DNA of 64,000 nucleotides from Anthopleura xanthogrammica (Eukaryota; Cnidaria; Anthozoa; Actiniaria; Actiniidae), in assembly GCA_964019055.1 (NCBI GenBank), contig OZ025209.1:2678197-2742196 (forward strand). Reading direction: 5' to 3'. Shown here in pieces: positions 1-11,743 of this stretch (position 1 is its first letter; each line of letters opens with the position of its first letter). The translations under genes and the position numbers were made by a program. Under the pieces are notes generated by a model that saw only the letters and a list, made by a program, of their open reading frames with translations, did not search any database and had not been told where the DNA came from.

Positions 1-232
1 CTTTCCGCCGTTTCAGTTTCCGCGTTTTACCGCGACCCCTGCACAGCCAACCCTTGCTGGTTCCCCTGTCAGTTCCATTTCCGGACCGAGAGCTTCAAAA
101 ATAGAGTTTAATTCAGAAGTGGTGAAAGTTCTAGGTAAATAGTCTTTTTCCTGTTCCTCATAATTTTGCGCATTGCCATTGTGCTGAAGGGTTTGAAATG
201 TGTGCAAGAGTGTGTCATGCCTAAATTTCTTT

Positions 233-470
233 AAATTTTAAACAATACAATCTTCAGGTAGTATAGAAATTTTAAACAATACAATCTTCAGGTGGTAGAG
301 TACAAACACTAAAAGTGTGCAACATAAATACCACTAAATACTGGTAAATTATGCTAATTCTATTGTTCTCTATTGTTTAATCAACACTATTTAGTGGTAA
401 ATAGTGCAAAGTATTGCACACTTTTAGTGTTTGTACTCTATAGAAATTTTAAACAATACAGTCTTCACTC
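233..470. repeat. Palindrome with flanking direct repeats
   Basis: A near-perfect palindrome with arms agagtacaaacactaaaag and its reverse complement spans about 297-439. Around it lie three copies of a direct repeat close to attttaaacaatacaatctt (about 233, 268 and 448). It sits in an intron of the BCR/ABR-like gene. The rest of bases 1-676 shows no recognisable exon. Confidence 0.6.
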
Positions 471-676
471 GAACGATAAATTTACAATAACAATAATCTA
501 TTCAAGTAATCAAGATTATCAGACCAAAATTCTCTTTCGTTCTCTTCCCTACATTCTCAAGCTACACTCGAGAATGTGAAGTCCTACATTTTTAAGTTAC
601 CCTCAAGAATGCACATTCCTGAGTCGGTTATCTCTGGGGGGGGGGGGTATACTACTGATTTGTCATTCCATTTCAG

Positions 677-3600
677 GCAAGAGTACTATGTGTGCAAGTG
701 GCATATACTTTTATCTGATTTACTCTTCCATCCACATGATAATTCTGACGGTATGTATGATGACTATTAACCTGATGATGACAATGATGCTAGTGAAGGT
801 AGGGACATATGGTGCAACATTGTGTGCAATATTACAGGCAATGTTGCTGAAGTAGGATCATTTTCAACTTCAGCAACAATGTGTGCAGCAAATTGTGTCA
901 TGCCACATGCAACATCAATTGCCTGCAACATTGCACTTGATGTTGCACCTTGTATCCTGAATGATTATATTGCTGCTGATGATGATGTTCTAGATGATGA
1001 TAGGTATTTTGTGGATGATGATATTGATGATGACAACGTGACTGATCACGATGTCCCAGATGGAAATTCTCGGTTGGTGCATTTCATGATTCCCACTTTG
1101 TGGACAATGATTATTTGTAACAAATGTCTCCAAAACTGCTGTCATGGCAAATCTTTTGTAATTTTCAAAAGATTAGAAGACTTCAGTCACTCAGCCCAGC
1201 TCTCCCATAGAGGATTGGCAGAAACACGAGAGAAGTGTTAGGAGAAGCACGATGGGTAGTGGATGTTGAATTGGAAAGTGCTCTCACTGATAAAGACACA
1301 TCCCCAACCAGTGAGAAAGTTATAACACTGAGTTATTTTATAATCTTTTTTATTTTGTCTCAGCAACTCAAATGGTTCCAGTCGCAAGTGAAGCAGATAT
1401 CGAGATACTAAAGGGTAGAATTGTTAGTTTAAAGTCAGAAATCAGAAAAGAACAAGGCACGACAGGTCAAGGTCCAAGCCCTGACGAATCACCCTCCACA
1501 AAGGTACAGAATTCCGGCAAATTTTCTAAACAGTAACAGATAATCCCGTTTCAAGAATACAATTTAAAAAGTTTTATTTGAAAAGAGTTCTCGTACTGTT
1601 AACCAAACATGTCTTTTCTATTTTCTAGCGAAAAAGAGCGCAGTCAACGAACAAGGCGATCGAAAAATTAAAAAAGAAATTAGCTCAACAGGTGAGAATC
1701 TATAATACTCATTCATGCATTTCTGCTATTGCTAGCTGTTGTTGTTGCTGTTGTTACTGTTGTTGCTGCTGTTGTTGCTGCTGTTGCCTTGCTCAGTGAT
1801 GTTGCTGCTGCTTTTGGCCTGTAAGTTAACGGCACATTAACTATGGTAACGTTGGTAGAACTAGTGGTGTGTTATTGTTTAATTGATATGTTATATTTTG
1901 TACGTACTGAAAGGATTTATCATATAATGTTTTTTTGTCATGTAGGAAGCTGCGTTACTCCTCGCCATTCCTAGTCTACCTTTTCACTTGTACCACAAAA
2001 AAACGCCAAAGGTAAATAAGAAAACCTGAATAAACTAATGTATACCTTAAAACAATGAACTCCGAACCTTAAAGTTGACTACAAAGGCAGCCTTCAGCCT
2101 CTGATCCAGAAAATTCGTAACAACGGTCGATTCCGGATTCCATATTCCAGGTGCCTAAAATCAGAATTGAATAAATAATAATAAATAAAATAAATGAGAA
2201 TTAACAGTGGAATCCACCGAGTGGCTCTTCCTCCACTGCATTTCAACTGGAATTTAGAAGTTGATTTTTGAGGAGGGAGGAAAAACCGGTGAACCCGGAA
2301 AAACCCTCGAAGCACAGGAACCAGCAAACAACTCTACTCACATACGACACCGAGCCCACTGGGGCTCGTACTCGGGTCGCCTTGGTGAGAGGCAAGCGCT
2401 CTCACCGCTACGCCACTCGTGGGAAAATCCATTCCACAACCACATATTACCAAATTCCGTAATATTAATTCGGTTACCCAGGAGCTAGAATTTCGTAGAT
2501 TTGATCCGGAATTTGGCGACTCAAACAGCACAAACCACAGGGTTTTCACACTAGTCTCTGAATCAAGGACTTCACTTTTTACATAATCATTTCTTTGGTG
2601 TTTCCAGACATACACTTTACTTTGTAAGAGCGATGGCCAAAGGGCGGACTGGAAAGAAAGTATTCTCTCTCAACAAGGAAAAGGTAAGCGAACCCCATCT
2701 TATATATTTTTTTTCATATTGCTTTACGAAGACGTCATAGCTGATGATTAGGATTTCTTCAGACTTCTTTACGATTTATTTTTTCTTTAATGTGGTTTTT
2801 ATTCATTTTTATTGCATTTCACTTTTGTGAAAATGAGTTTTACAACAACTCCCTGCTGTTAAATCAACCAATCACACTGCGCTATTTCCGATTTCCCACC
2901 ATTTTAGTTCACCCACGTGCGTACTTTAAAGAAACCATTTTGGCGCGAAAATCATTTATTGTAATAATAATAATGGAGATAATGGAAATATTATTGCAAT
3001 TTTTTTGACTCGGAATTTCTTGTTTTTCTTATCAGTTTTGATGTGTGCTTTTATTTTCGTTATTTTTTTCTTAGTTGTGTTTTTATTTCAATAATATTTT
3101 ATTTCATTACAATAATAAAAAAAATCTGAAGCCAAAAATAAACTTTTTCGCTTTGCCGCTTCTATTTATAAAGTAAATTTTAATGTCGTCAAAAATTCAA
3201 AACAGTTTAGACATCTTGTACTTCTTTATTCTTATAAATACCATGTTTCTATAATTGTTGTCCTTCAATTAATTCTTAAATATTCAATTTTTCATGTCAC
3301 AGATAATCCACCCGGAGGCCATTTGAGTGTCCTTGAAGTACAATCACTCCTTGAAGCGTGTAAAAAGGTTCGTACAAATGACCCATAATAACCTTGAACA
3401 CTAAAACCCATGTCAAATTCAAACAACTCTGTGTTTACAACAACCGCAGAATCCGCCTCGACAAATCCTTTCGACCCCAGGTGTTAATCCGGAATTAGCC
3501 AACTGTCCGTTGTGTAATGATTGTTCAATATTCAAATAAAGGCCAAGAAAAATTCCATCCTCAACTGACATAAACTGCTGAAAGACTCGGTAATCTACTC

Positions 3601-6600
3601 TCCATTGGTTGAACTCGATATTGTGACACTCTTAGCCAACTGGCAGCGAACCACATGACAGAACAATTGCCGAGTATTATATTCATATTGACGCTGATTC
3701 TGTAATACCCATTCGTAATCTAACGGCTGCAGCTCTAGGTTCCTAAAACCCAAAAAGCGTAGGCTTTCTTTGTTTATAAACAACATCTACACATGTACGT
3801 CCCGACCGTTAAGTGATATGAGTAATATGCGTTTTCCCGGTTCGCCGGATTTGAGATTATTCCGTCGTAAAAGTGGTACAGCTAGTGATTTTCGCTCTGT
3901 AAGTCTCAAAGGCTCACGTTCACCTAACTTTGGATTACGACGAAGAACAACATTCACAAACTCTCGCGAGGTTAGTATTATGAGCTAATCCGTAGACGTC
4001 TCCTAAGAAGAGATGATTAAATTTTGAGTTTGATATAAAAAGGTTGGGTATAATTGATGGAAAAACTTTATTAAATGAAGATACAAGCTTCAGATATTTG
4101 CTTCAAGCGATATCTGTGACCACAGATGGTAGTTGTATTCGTTCATGACAGCTCTATCGCAATTTCTTTGATCAAAACGCTGGCAAACGCAAATAGCTCG
4201 TCAAAGCTTGTCAGTAACTTATTCTAATTATCTTCTTTCGCAAAAAAAATTATTGTGTGTCTTGGCAAACTACCTAGAAAGATCTACCATTTTTTTCACC
4301 TTTGTTTGAAATCGAAAAAAAAATTGGTATTAGTTTAGGATAGATGTGATTAAAATTTCTGTAAGTTTTCTTCTTAATTTAGGTGAATCAGTAATACTAG
4401 TAAGAGTTTTCGTCGTTTCGAATTTCTTTTATTCTTTTCTGTTTGGAATTCAATGAAAGAATTATGAAAACAGTCTTTATTTCGATGCAAAAATGTTTTT
4501 AATCTTGTTATTCGTACTCTGAGATACTTCCTAGAGATATCACTGAAAGTAATAAAATTGGACTAGCCGGAAATAAAAAACATGTGCTTGTAGCTTTTCG
4601 ATTAAAAGGACTTCTTTTCCTTCTTCTCTCTTACTTTAAAGTCTAACAACAAATTCTCGATTTATATTCAACATTGTTTTGAATAACAGTTGCTAAATTC
4701 ACCCTGATTCACCGACAAAATTTATTTTTGTACAAGTGCGAATTTTTTTCTTTGTATATTTTTTAATTAAGTTTTAAATTTTAAATTTTTCAGATTTTAT
4801 TCGTGTTTTCTTTTTGTTTCTCTCTATTGAGTCGTTTGAAGAAGGTTTTCCCTTGTGCTACGTGATCGTGGCCGTTTCTAAAACCGAATTTCAAATTAAA
4901 AGTACAAGTTTGATTCATTGTTTACATTTTGCGGTTCCAGTATCGTCAGTATCTCATGTCTTCCGTGTAAGAGCGATATCAGTTTCCATTCTGTTGACTT
5001 CATCGCGATAACAATATTTTTAATATCCCCATAAAAAGCGTGCGTGACATCTACAGCCGTTCTCGAATTCAACTTGTAGTTTCCACCCCTTTTTATCCAA
5101 GAATTCACTTTACATACATATAAGCTAATAACAGTAACAACTCATTAAATCGCACGTTTTGTTCACGTTTCAAGCATCCTATCGCTCAATCATCCCTTAT
5201 CTCTTTCTTTTTAATATTAATCCTTCTCTATTCTAGTCTTTCCTTCAAGTAAAAGTCTTTTGTTGCGGGCGATTTTCTAACTGTGTTCTACTACGTCTTG
5301 TTTTGATGTTCTGCTACTGTTAATTAATGATGTTATTTTGGTTTTCAGCTTCGAACGTGCAAGACGCTTGGGAAGGTGTCGATTGAGGAAGGTGGGTATA
5401 TTATTGAAGTGTTTGTTTTGTGTGATACAAAAGTTATATTATCGAAAACAGAGAACTTTTAAGGACTGTGAATTGTTAACGCTCATAAAAATAAAGCTAA
5501 AGTCAACAAGACGCGCGCAATGTAAACGAAGTTGTTATTGAAGACGAGGCCCAGTCCTTGTGCAGCACAACGGTCAAAATATTCCGTGTTGGTCTTGATG
5601 AACAGAGGGGACTGAGACGAGGTTCTACAGGCGAAATTACAATATACATTCGTTGTTGTTATGTAGACTTTTCCATCTTTACTCTACGCCTTAACATTTT
5701 TTGATCTGATAGAGCCGTTTTAGTATGAGTGGGAAACGTACGGTACTAACTGTACAGGGTACGGCATAGAAATGGCTTCCCTTGTCGTAGCATTGAAATG
5801 GCTTTCCTTGTCGTAGCATAGAAATGGCTTCCCTTGTCGTAGCATTGAAATGGCTTCCCTTGTCGTAGCATTGAAATGGCTTTCCTTGTTTTTAAGTACT
5901 AAACCAAGTATCCAATCACAGAAAAGATGTAAACGTCACCCATAATGCACAATGGTCGTCTCTGTTCCATCCCCCATACCCTTTATATTTTTCAATTTCC
6001 TCAAAATAAGAAAGAAAATATGTTACAGAAATTATGTTACATGTACAAAACTGTTCGGCTTTCGTTCGTGTGTGTATGCTTGCGTGCGTCCATCCGTTCG
6101 TTCGTTCGCTCGTTATTGAAAAAACCTGTTGTAATATCCAACTTGTTTCCAAATCAAAAAACCAACACACCCTTAGAGTGTGTACGGCTCGAAACTATAT
6201 GGTCTGTCAAACAAGTCAACAATCAAAAGATTTCAAGTGTCATTTTTATGTGCCGGAAGATATTCATTTTATTTTAATGTGACATTGGAGCTGGGAGGCC
6301 CCTTACGATACTCGAGAAATTTAGTTTCTGTTTCAATATATTAGCTGGTGTTACTTAGAATTTCATTTATTCTCGTCAATTTGGTGCTAAAACATTTCAG
6401 TTTTGGAAACACCAGACTCGAGGTTACAAGAGTTCTTATGCAAATTGAAAGAAATTAACTCTTTGGTGTGGGTTCCTTTTGCAGATAAAGAACTCCTAAA
6501 TGGCCTACTTTACGTAGACATACAAAATGGAAAAGGATTTCACAGAAGTGGTTCGTAAATTTCATCTTTTCTTTCGTAATTTAGCCGCCATTCAAAGCTA

Positions 6601-9600
6601 ATGTTGATATATCCTGTTTTTAGATTTGTACTGTGTGTTGGAGGTCGATCACTATGGGCAGTTTGTACGGAAAGCCAAAACAAAGATCTGTAAAGCTACT
6701 GGTGATCCTGTATGGAATCAGGTACAGCTAACCATCACATCTATTTCACTTTCCCTTCCCTTTCTTCACTTCCCTCCCCAACCCTTCTCTGTTTCCTTTT
6801 CTTTCAGACGTTTTTTCGCTCCTCGTCCCCCCGCGAAAGTTACTGACGTCTCTTTTCTCAGGCTTAGCTAAATTTATCCCATTGGTATATTTTATAGGAT
6901 TTTGATATCGAAGTAGAAGGAAGCAAAGAGCTACGACTACACGTGTTTGGTAAAAGTCGTTATGCGCTTATGAGCGACGAAGAGTGTGGACATGGTAAAA
7001 TAATGGTAAGTTAGTCCAACAAACTTAACTTTTATATTTTACGACCATCACACCTCAACTCATCACGAGGCTCTTCCGTGAGGTTTACTCCACACGCACT
7101 CCCATTATATTCTATTTGCAACATACAAAACTCAACTCATATGTTGATTTATAGAAATCACTTGTATTCTATCGCTTTTCACGAGATTTATTTACTTACC
7201 TCATTAAAACCCACCTTAACTCACGGAGACGTAGAGTGGTTAGCGGCTATCGAGGAAACAAAATTTTCTCTTAATGATCACAGGGAGCCCAGTCAAGATT
7301 TTTTTTGTCTATCACTTTTATCCCTGTGCATTAAAAAATTATACAGCTTTAACATTCCCATTTTCCGGCCATTTTTCCATTTTTTTCATATTTTTTTTCA
7401 CATTTCAGTTAACCCGTGAGAATTTGACTGATCAAAAGAAGCGAACTATTACCATCGCTCTTGATAAACAGGTAACAAAATCTTATTATATCATATTATT
7501 CAATATATAATATCGACTGAATGTACTGATGCTTTGTCACGTTTTCACGCAATCTTTAGGGAGCGATCACGCTTTCCTTCCAGTATTCAAAAACGTTACA
7601 AGGGATCCAAAGAAAGAAGTCTGTCAGTGATTCTGGTGTGTTTGGCGTGGACATTGAAACAGTTACAAGGTATTTCTAAGAGTATTCCTGTATTTCCCTT
7701 GGTCACTGTTTGGTGTTTGCTTCGGTCAATTTGGCAGAGCGAGGACTGGTAGCTAGTCTAATATCCCGGGGGGGGGGGGGATGTTGGGAGTGAAGGAATT
7801 TTCTTGTGTTACTGAAGAATTTGCATCTAAAATACTGTTCATGTGTTTTTTGTTAGTCGTGAGCAGTGCGACATCCCTCTGATAGTCATTGGATGCGTAC
7901 GAGAAGTTGAAAAAAGAGGGACAGATGAAGTAGGCATCTACCGGCTGTCTGGAGCATCATCTGATGTCAGGCGACTTAAAGACGCATTCAATGAAAGTAA
8001 GTAACTTTATCGAACCCTGAAACAACCTGGACTGATCTAAGTAAGAGCATGGCTAACTCACAGATCGAAATGGAATTTAGCGTTTTTGATTTTGTGAAAG
8101 GAGCCTCGGAGTTTTCAGAAAACCCGGAAGACCCGGAGAAAAACTCTCAAATCATTGATGACAAGTCCAGGGATCCAACTCAAGACCCCCAGAGGGGGAG
8201 GCGAGTCACTATACCGCTATGCCACCCTTGATTCACTTGAATTTCTATATCATGACCATTCTTTAAGATAACACGTGTATGTTTCCATGGTTACAGACAG
8301 CCAGAGTGCACTAGTTCAGTTATTAGACGCTGATATACATGCTGTATCTGGATTGCTCAAGTCATACCTACGAGAACTACCCGAACCACTATTCACTGAT
8401 CAACTGTATAGTACTTACGTGGAAACTTACGGTAAGGAACATAGTGCGCCGTTCTTAATTTTCTATGATTGTAAAATAATCTTATCATGCAGTGGCGGAT
8501 TTACAGTCAAAACGGCTCAAGCGTACCCCCCTAGAATCCATTAATGAATTTATTATTCGAATATTGAGTTCATTATTCACTCCGACTCCAAACTTGAAAA
8601 TGAATTATCTACTTGAGTTTTGATTGTATTCTTCAACGTTTGCCATACCAAGGTAGAAAATCTACCCAGAAAGGCCATCCTTTAGGATTTTAGTGTGAAA
8701 TGAATGTAAAGTTTGGAGTCTTCCGATTTTTTGATGAAAACTCAGAGTGAATAATCAACTCAAGATTCGAATAATGAATTCATTAATGGATTCTAGGGGG
8801 GTACACTTGAGCCGTTTTGACTGTAAGAGGTGGTTGCCCGTGGCCCCTTTTCCCTCCACCTACTCAAAATCCTGGATCCTACCCTGCTAAGTATCCATTT
8901 TAAGAAAGTCAAAATCTTAGTTTTAAACGTCTCGTATTCTTGCTTCGGTTAATATCTAGGAATATCTGACAAGGAAGAAAAGAAGAATCGAATGCTGGAT
9001 CTGCTGGATTCGTTACCTACACCCAACAGACTAACTGCACTCTACCTGTTTGAACATTTGAGAAGGTAAGTTGATTTTTAATCCGCAAAATTTCACAAAG
9101 GAAATTCAAATCTTCGAATTTTATTACACAACGTCTAGAGTGATGAATGCCAGGGCATGGATAATACGAGCAACAAAATCGTGTAACTTGTCGAGCAACA
9201 ATGTTGCGTTGCAAGTTACAGAGTGAATGTTGCTCGTATTACCACCACTGTGCAACAAATTTTCTTTGTTGCAGAGTGTAGAAGGAATGTCTATACTTTT
9301 GCAGCAAACTGAAGTCGCGCAACAATGTTTTGATGTTGCGCGGCGCGAGATGGTAATACAAGCAACATTTACTCTGCAATTTGGAACGCACGATTTTGTT
9401 GCTCGTATTACCTCACCTTAAGGTGTAGATACTTCTCGAAAGTTCTTCTCTCTGTTCAAATATGTTGTCTACGGCTTCGCAGTTTTCTCCTCTTTGTAAA
9501 AAAAACTGATCAACTTTTGAATTGCTCTTCGATATGGCGTCAAACGTAACGGGCAATCTGGCTTGGTAAACTGTGCAGTCACTGAGATCTTGCCCGCCGT

Positions 9601-10042
9601 TTTGTTTGTCTATTGTTATCAACAGGCCTATATATTAAGGCTTAGTAAAGTAATTCGGCAGAAAAGCCACCCTTGGTTTTAATGATTGGAGGAAGCTTTC
9701 CCTCTAACGTTATTGGTTTACAAGTTATTCGCTCATGGCTTATTATTTTTTAAATTCTATCATCTATTTGTTAACAGAATTGGGAATTGTAGCGATATCA
9801 ATAAAATGGGACTTAACAACCTAGCTACTGTTTTTGGACCTAACGTATTACGTCCCTCACTAAAGACCAGCCCTATGGACCTTTCTCAAGGTACCTTGGA
9901 CGTCATGTCCCAAGTAGGAATATTCCTTTACTTTCTGAAATCAGACTCCAAAAGAACGATGCTACCGGACGATCCTCAACTTAAAAATAGACTAGACCCC
10001 AACTGGTCTGCCACAGACGATGGTAAAGATAGATTAATATAA
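677..10042 (+). CDS. BCR/ABR-like RhoGAP, 3' part (PH end, C2, RhoGAP)
   Basis: GTPase-activating protein for Rho-family GTPases (Rac/Cdc42 in characterised BCR/ABR relatives), expected at membranes and the cytoskeleton. The 5' part (DH and start of PH) lies before the window. Sixteen exons join in frame to 538 residues plus stop: 677-750, 1364-1503, 1629-1691, 1946-2011, 2608-2683, 3303-3367, 5349-5391, 6485-6550, 6624-6721, 6898-7005, 7409-7471, 7560-7669, 7857-7996, 8297-8431, 8960-9065, 9778-10042. Fragment residues 1-140 are the end of the PH domain (YYVCKWHILLSDL, then a lysine-rich helix REKxxxxKAIEKLKKKL-like, then TYTLLCKSDGQRADWKESI). Residues about 178-290 are C2 (DLYCVLEVDHYGQFVRKAKT). 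Residues about 320-510 are RhoGAP, with the arginine finger at about R353 in EVGIYRLSGASSDV, plus LRELPEPLFTD and NNLATVFGPNVLRP. Vertebrates have paired BCR and ABR. This could be the single ancestral gene, so no symbol is given. No BCR-type N-terminal oligomerisation or kinase region can be assessed here. Confidence 0.93.
811..949. repeat. GTGCAACATTG palindromic element
   Basis: Begins ggtgcaacattgtgtgcaat and ends attgcacttgatgttgcacc, with further internal repeats of the same core. It accounts for the long open frame at 822-1241, which I do not regard as a gene. Related elements lie at 40632-40790 and 45494-45657. Confidence 0.65.
1734..1812 (+). repeat. TTG/CTG trinucleotide microsatellite
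   Basis: About 80 bases of imperfect (TTG/CTG)n in an intron of the BCR/ABR-like gene. Confidence 0.7.
2242..2420 (-). repeat. tRNA-derived SINE copy
   Basis: On the minus strand this begins with a tRNA-like head (tggcgtagcggtgagagcg resembling box A, cgagtacgagcccc resembling box B). It ends in a conserved tail containing ccgggttcaccggtttttc and aaattccag. Sister copies lie at 8049-8231, 42950-43105 and 54435-54630. Intronic. Confidence 0.65.
3818..3970 (+). other. Candidate alternative first exon of the BCR/ABR-like gene
   Basis: A 51-codon open stretch begins at ATG 3818 (MSNMRFPGSPDLRLFRRKSG, then a Ser/Arg-rich tail ending TFTNSRE). It stops exactly at a good donor (gag|gttagt at 3970/3971) in phase 0. 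The next coding exon, 5349-5391, also enters in phase 0, so splicing would give a short isoform carrying C2 and RhoGAP but no DH or PH domain. The likeliest upstream acceptor (ctgcag at 3727-3732) would read an immediate stop in frame, which argues against an internal cassette exon. Alternative first exons are known in vertebrate ABR. The composition (basic, serine-rich) looks coding, but I found no homologue to confirm it. Confidence 0.45.
5769..5891 (+). repeat. 26-bp tandem repeat, five units
   Basis: Unit gaaatggcttcccttgtcgt followed by agcatt, starting at 5769, 5795, 5821, 5847 and 5873. The period is exactly 26. It lies in the intron between exons 5349-5391 and 6485-6550. Confidence 0.85.
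8049..8231 (-). repeat. tRNA-derived SINE copy
   Basis: Minus-strand copy with gtggcatagcggtatagtga (box A-like), gttggatccctgg (box B-like) and the tail ccgggtcttccgggttttc. Intronic in the RhoGAP gene. Confidence 0.6.
8501..8826. repeat. MITE-like element with about 50-bp terminal inverted repeats
   Basis: The left end ttacagtcaaaacggctcaa is mirrored by ttgagccgttttgactgtaa at the right end. The match continues inward through the sequences around 'aatccattaatgaatt' for roughly 50 bases. Intronic, with no coding capacity. Confidence 0.75.
9160..9411. repeat. Palindromic element rich in GCAACA motifs
   Basis: Ends are taatacgagcaacaaaatcg and cgattttgttgctcgtatta. Internal segments repeat the ttgcaacg/cgttgcaa core. 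It resembles the elements at 55850-56250. Confidence 0.65.
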
Positions 10043-10360
10043 ATACCGGCTTTTTCTACTGATGGGATCCCTGTGTTGGCCTTCGTTTTGCTAAGCATGA
10101 AAACTTCAATATTTTTTGATATGATCCATTTCTTTGACCCCCGAAAAGTAAGCTTTACTTGAAGAAAGTGGCTGAACAGAATTCCTTATGTTGGCAAAGA
10201 ATCGCCAACCAGAGCGTTGAGCAAACCACCACTGGCACATGTCAGTGATTAAAGCACCTCGGCTGTGCTAGATTGAATTGATAAGGAAAATGGTGATGTT
10301 GGTTGTATCAAGCTCAAAGATTAATGGAAATGTGAACATGCCCGACGTAAAGAATCCAAC

Positions 10361-10705
10361 ATGGCGGTGATGACGTCACACCATACCAAGAGATCTTTCG
10401 AAGTGACGGTGATGACGTCACATTATACCAAGAGATCTTTCAAAGTGGCGATGATGACGTCACACAATACCAAGAGATCTTTCAAAGTGGCGATGATGAC
10501 GTCACACCATACCAAGAGATCTTTCAAATTGGCGGTTATGACGTCACACCATACCAAGAGGTCTTTCAAAGTGACGATGATGACGTACCATACCAAGAGA
10601 TCTTTCAAATTGGCCGTGATGACGTCACACCATTACCAAGAGATCTTTCAAAGTGGCGGTGATGACGTCATCATTCTTGGGGATCTTTCAAAGTGGCGGT
10701 GATTT
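10361..10705 (+). promoter_or_regulatory. Tandem array of CRE (TGACGTCA) sites
   Basis: Eight units of about 42 bp, each joining a TGACGTCA palindrome to a spacer close to ccataccaagagatctttca. Perfect sites lie at 10371, 10413, 10455, 10497, 10539, 10620 and 10663. The unit at 10581 reads TGACGTAC. TGACGTCA is the binding site of CREB/ATF bZIP factors. The array starts about 320 bp after the RhoGAP stop codon. It could be a downstream enhancer or simply a minisatellite. Confidence 0.7.
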
Positions 10706-11541
10706 TCATTCTGTACTCACTCTGCCTATCGAAAGGGATCAAGGAAGCGCTGTTATCAGAGCTTCTCAAGATATCTTGATATGAAATACCCTGACTGGTC
10801 GAGTGTACTACCAAGTTATCAAGAAGCAGTGGAGCAAGACAGTCTTAGGAAACCAGGGTAGGAGAAGTGATTAATGCAAAACGATCAAAAGAGTAGTTAT
10901 TTTTAAAGTTGTTTTCGTACGAGTGAGAAACCTACGGTACTGACTTACAGTAGGTAAGGGTCAGTTTACCGTAACATTTAAATGGCTTCCCACTGTCTTC
11001 CAATAATTCACCCAATCACAACGCGTAGTTACTGTTCGGTACAGCTTTAGTAGGCTACGGATTTGCTGTATCGTTTCTCACTCATGCTGATTCCCTCTAA
11101 TCCTCCCGGAACCTCGTTTCTTGTCAGGATGGAGACGTAAAACCGGATTCTTTATGTTTTTAGTTGATTTCCGAATTAATATTCTACATCTTTTATCTCA
11201 TTTTACTTATCATTCTATAAACCCTTCCTAGGGTAGCGAAACCGTGCGTTCCGTTCTAGCTTCAGTACAATTAAACCTCTTGCTTCGAATGACATTACTG
11301 TACCCAAGCTAGACCAGAATGCACTTTGTTTGTCTACAAAAGGACCTACGTAATAATGTGCTATTTTCGTGCACTCTACGCTTAAGAAATTCTAGGCATC
11401 ATTTTGCAAGATGCGAATTACTAATCGAAATTTATTTTTTAAATAAGTAGTTTCCGTCTACATCGATAATTAAATTGGCCGCGATATTGATTAGTTCATG
11501 AGATTAAACCAAAGTACGACTCTGATAGTTAGGTTTAGTAA

Positions 11542-11743
11542 GGCCTGTTTACACGGGCGGTTTTTGCTGCGATTTGAGATGCGATTTTTGCGGCGATTTT
11601 GGTCATAGTTAAGAATGGTAAAGGGTTTACTTGTTTTATTCCGGACACCAAGATTAGCTGGACAAATGTCTCTTTAAAAGCATAAGACAAAATTTATTAT
11701 ATTTTCAAAAATCGCAGCAATAATCGCCAGTGTAAAGGGGCCC
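11542..11743. repeat. MITE-like element, GGCCTGTTTACAC family
   Basis: Starts ggcctgtttacacgggcggt and ends aatcgccagtgtaaaggggc, the inverted counterpart. The interior has attttggtcatag, aatggtaaagg and caaatgtctcttta. The element at 36806-37028 shares the same ends and the same internal words. Confidence 0.75.

Noticed and set aside
13..207. 64-codon minus-strand frame at the window start
   Set aside because: Composition is plausible, but no family is recognisable, it has no splice partner, and it lies in the presumed intron of the BCR/ABR-like gene.
822..1241. 139-codon open frame rich in Asp
   Set aside because: It is explained by the GGTGCAAC palindrome and a GATGAT microsatellite in an intron, with no splice context or protein homology.
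10361..10702. 113-codon frame of MTSHHTKRSF-type repeats
   Set aside because: The frame stays open only because the repeat unit of 42 is divisible by three. Units with 39 and 43 bases break it, and no start or splice context fits.
10361..10705. CRISPR-like regular array
   Set aside because: The units are contiguous 42-bp tandem repeats without unique spacers, in an animal genome.
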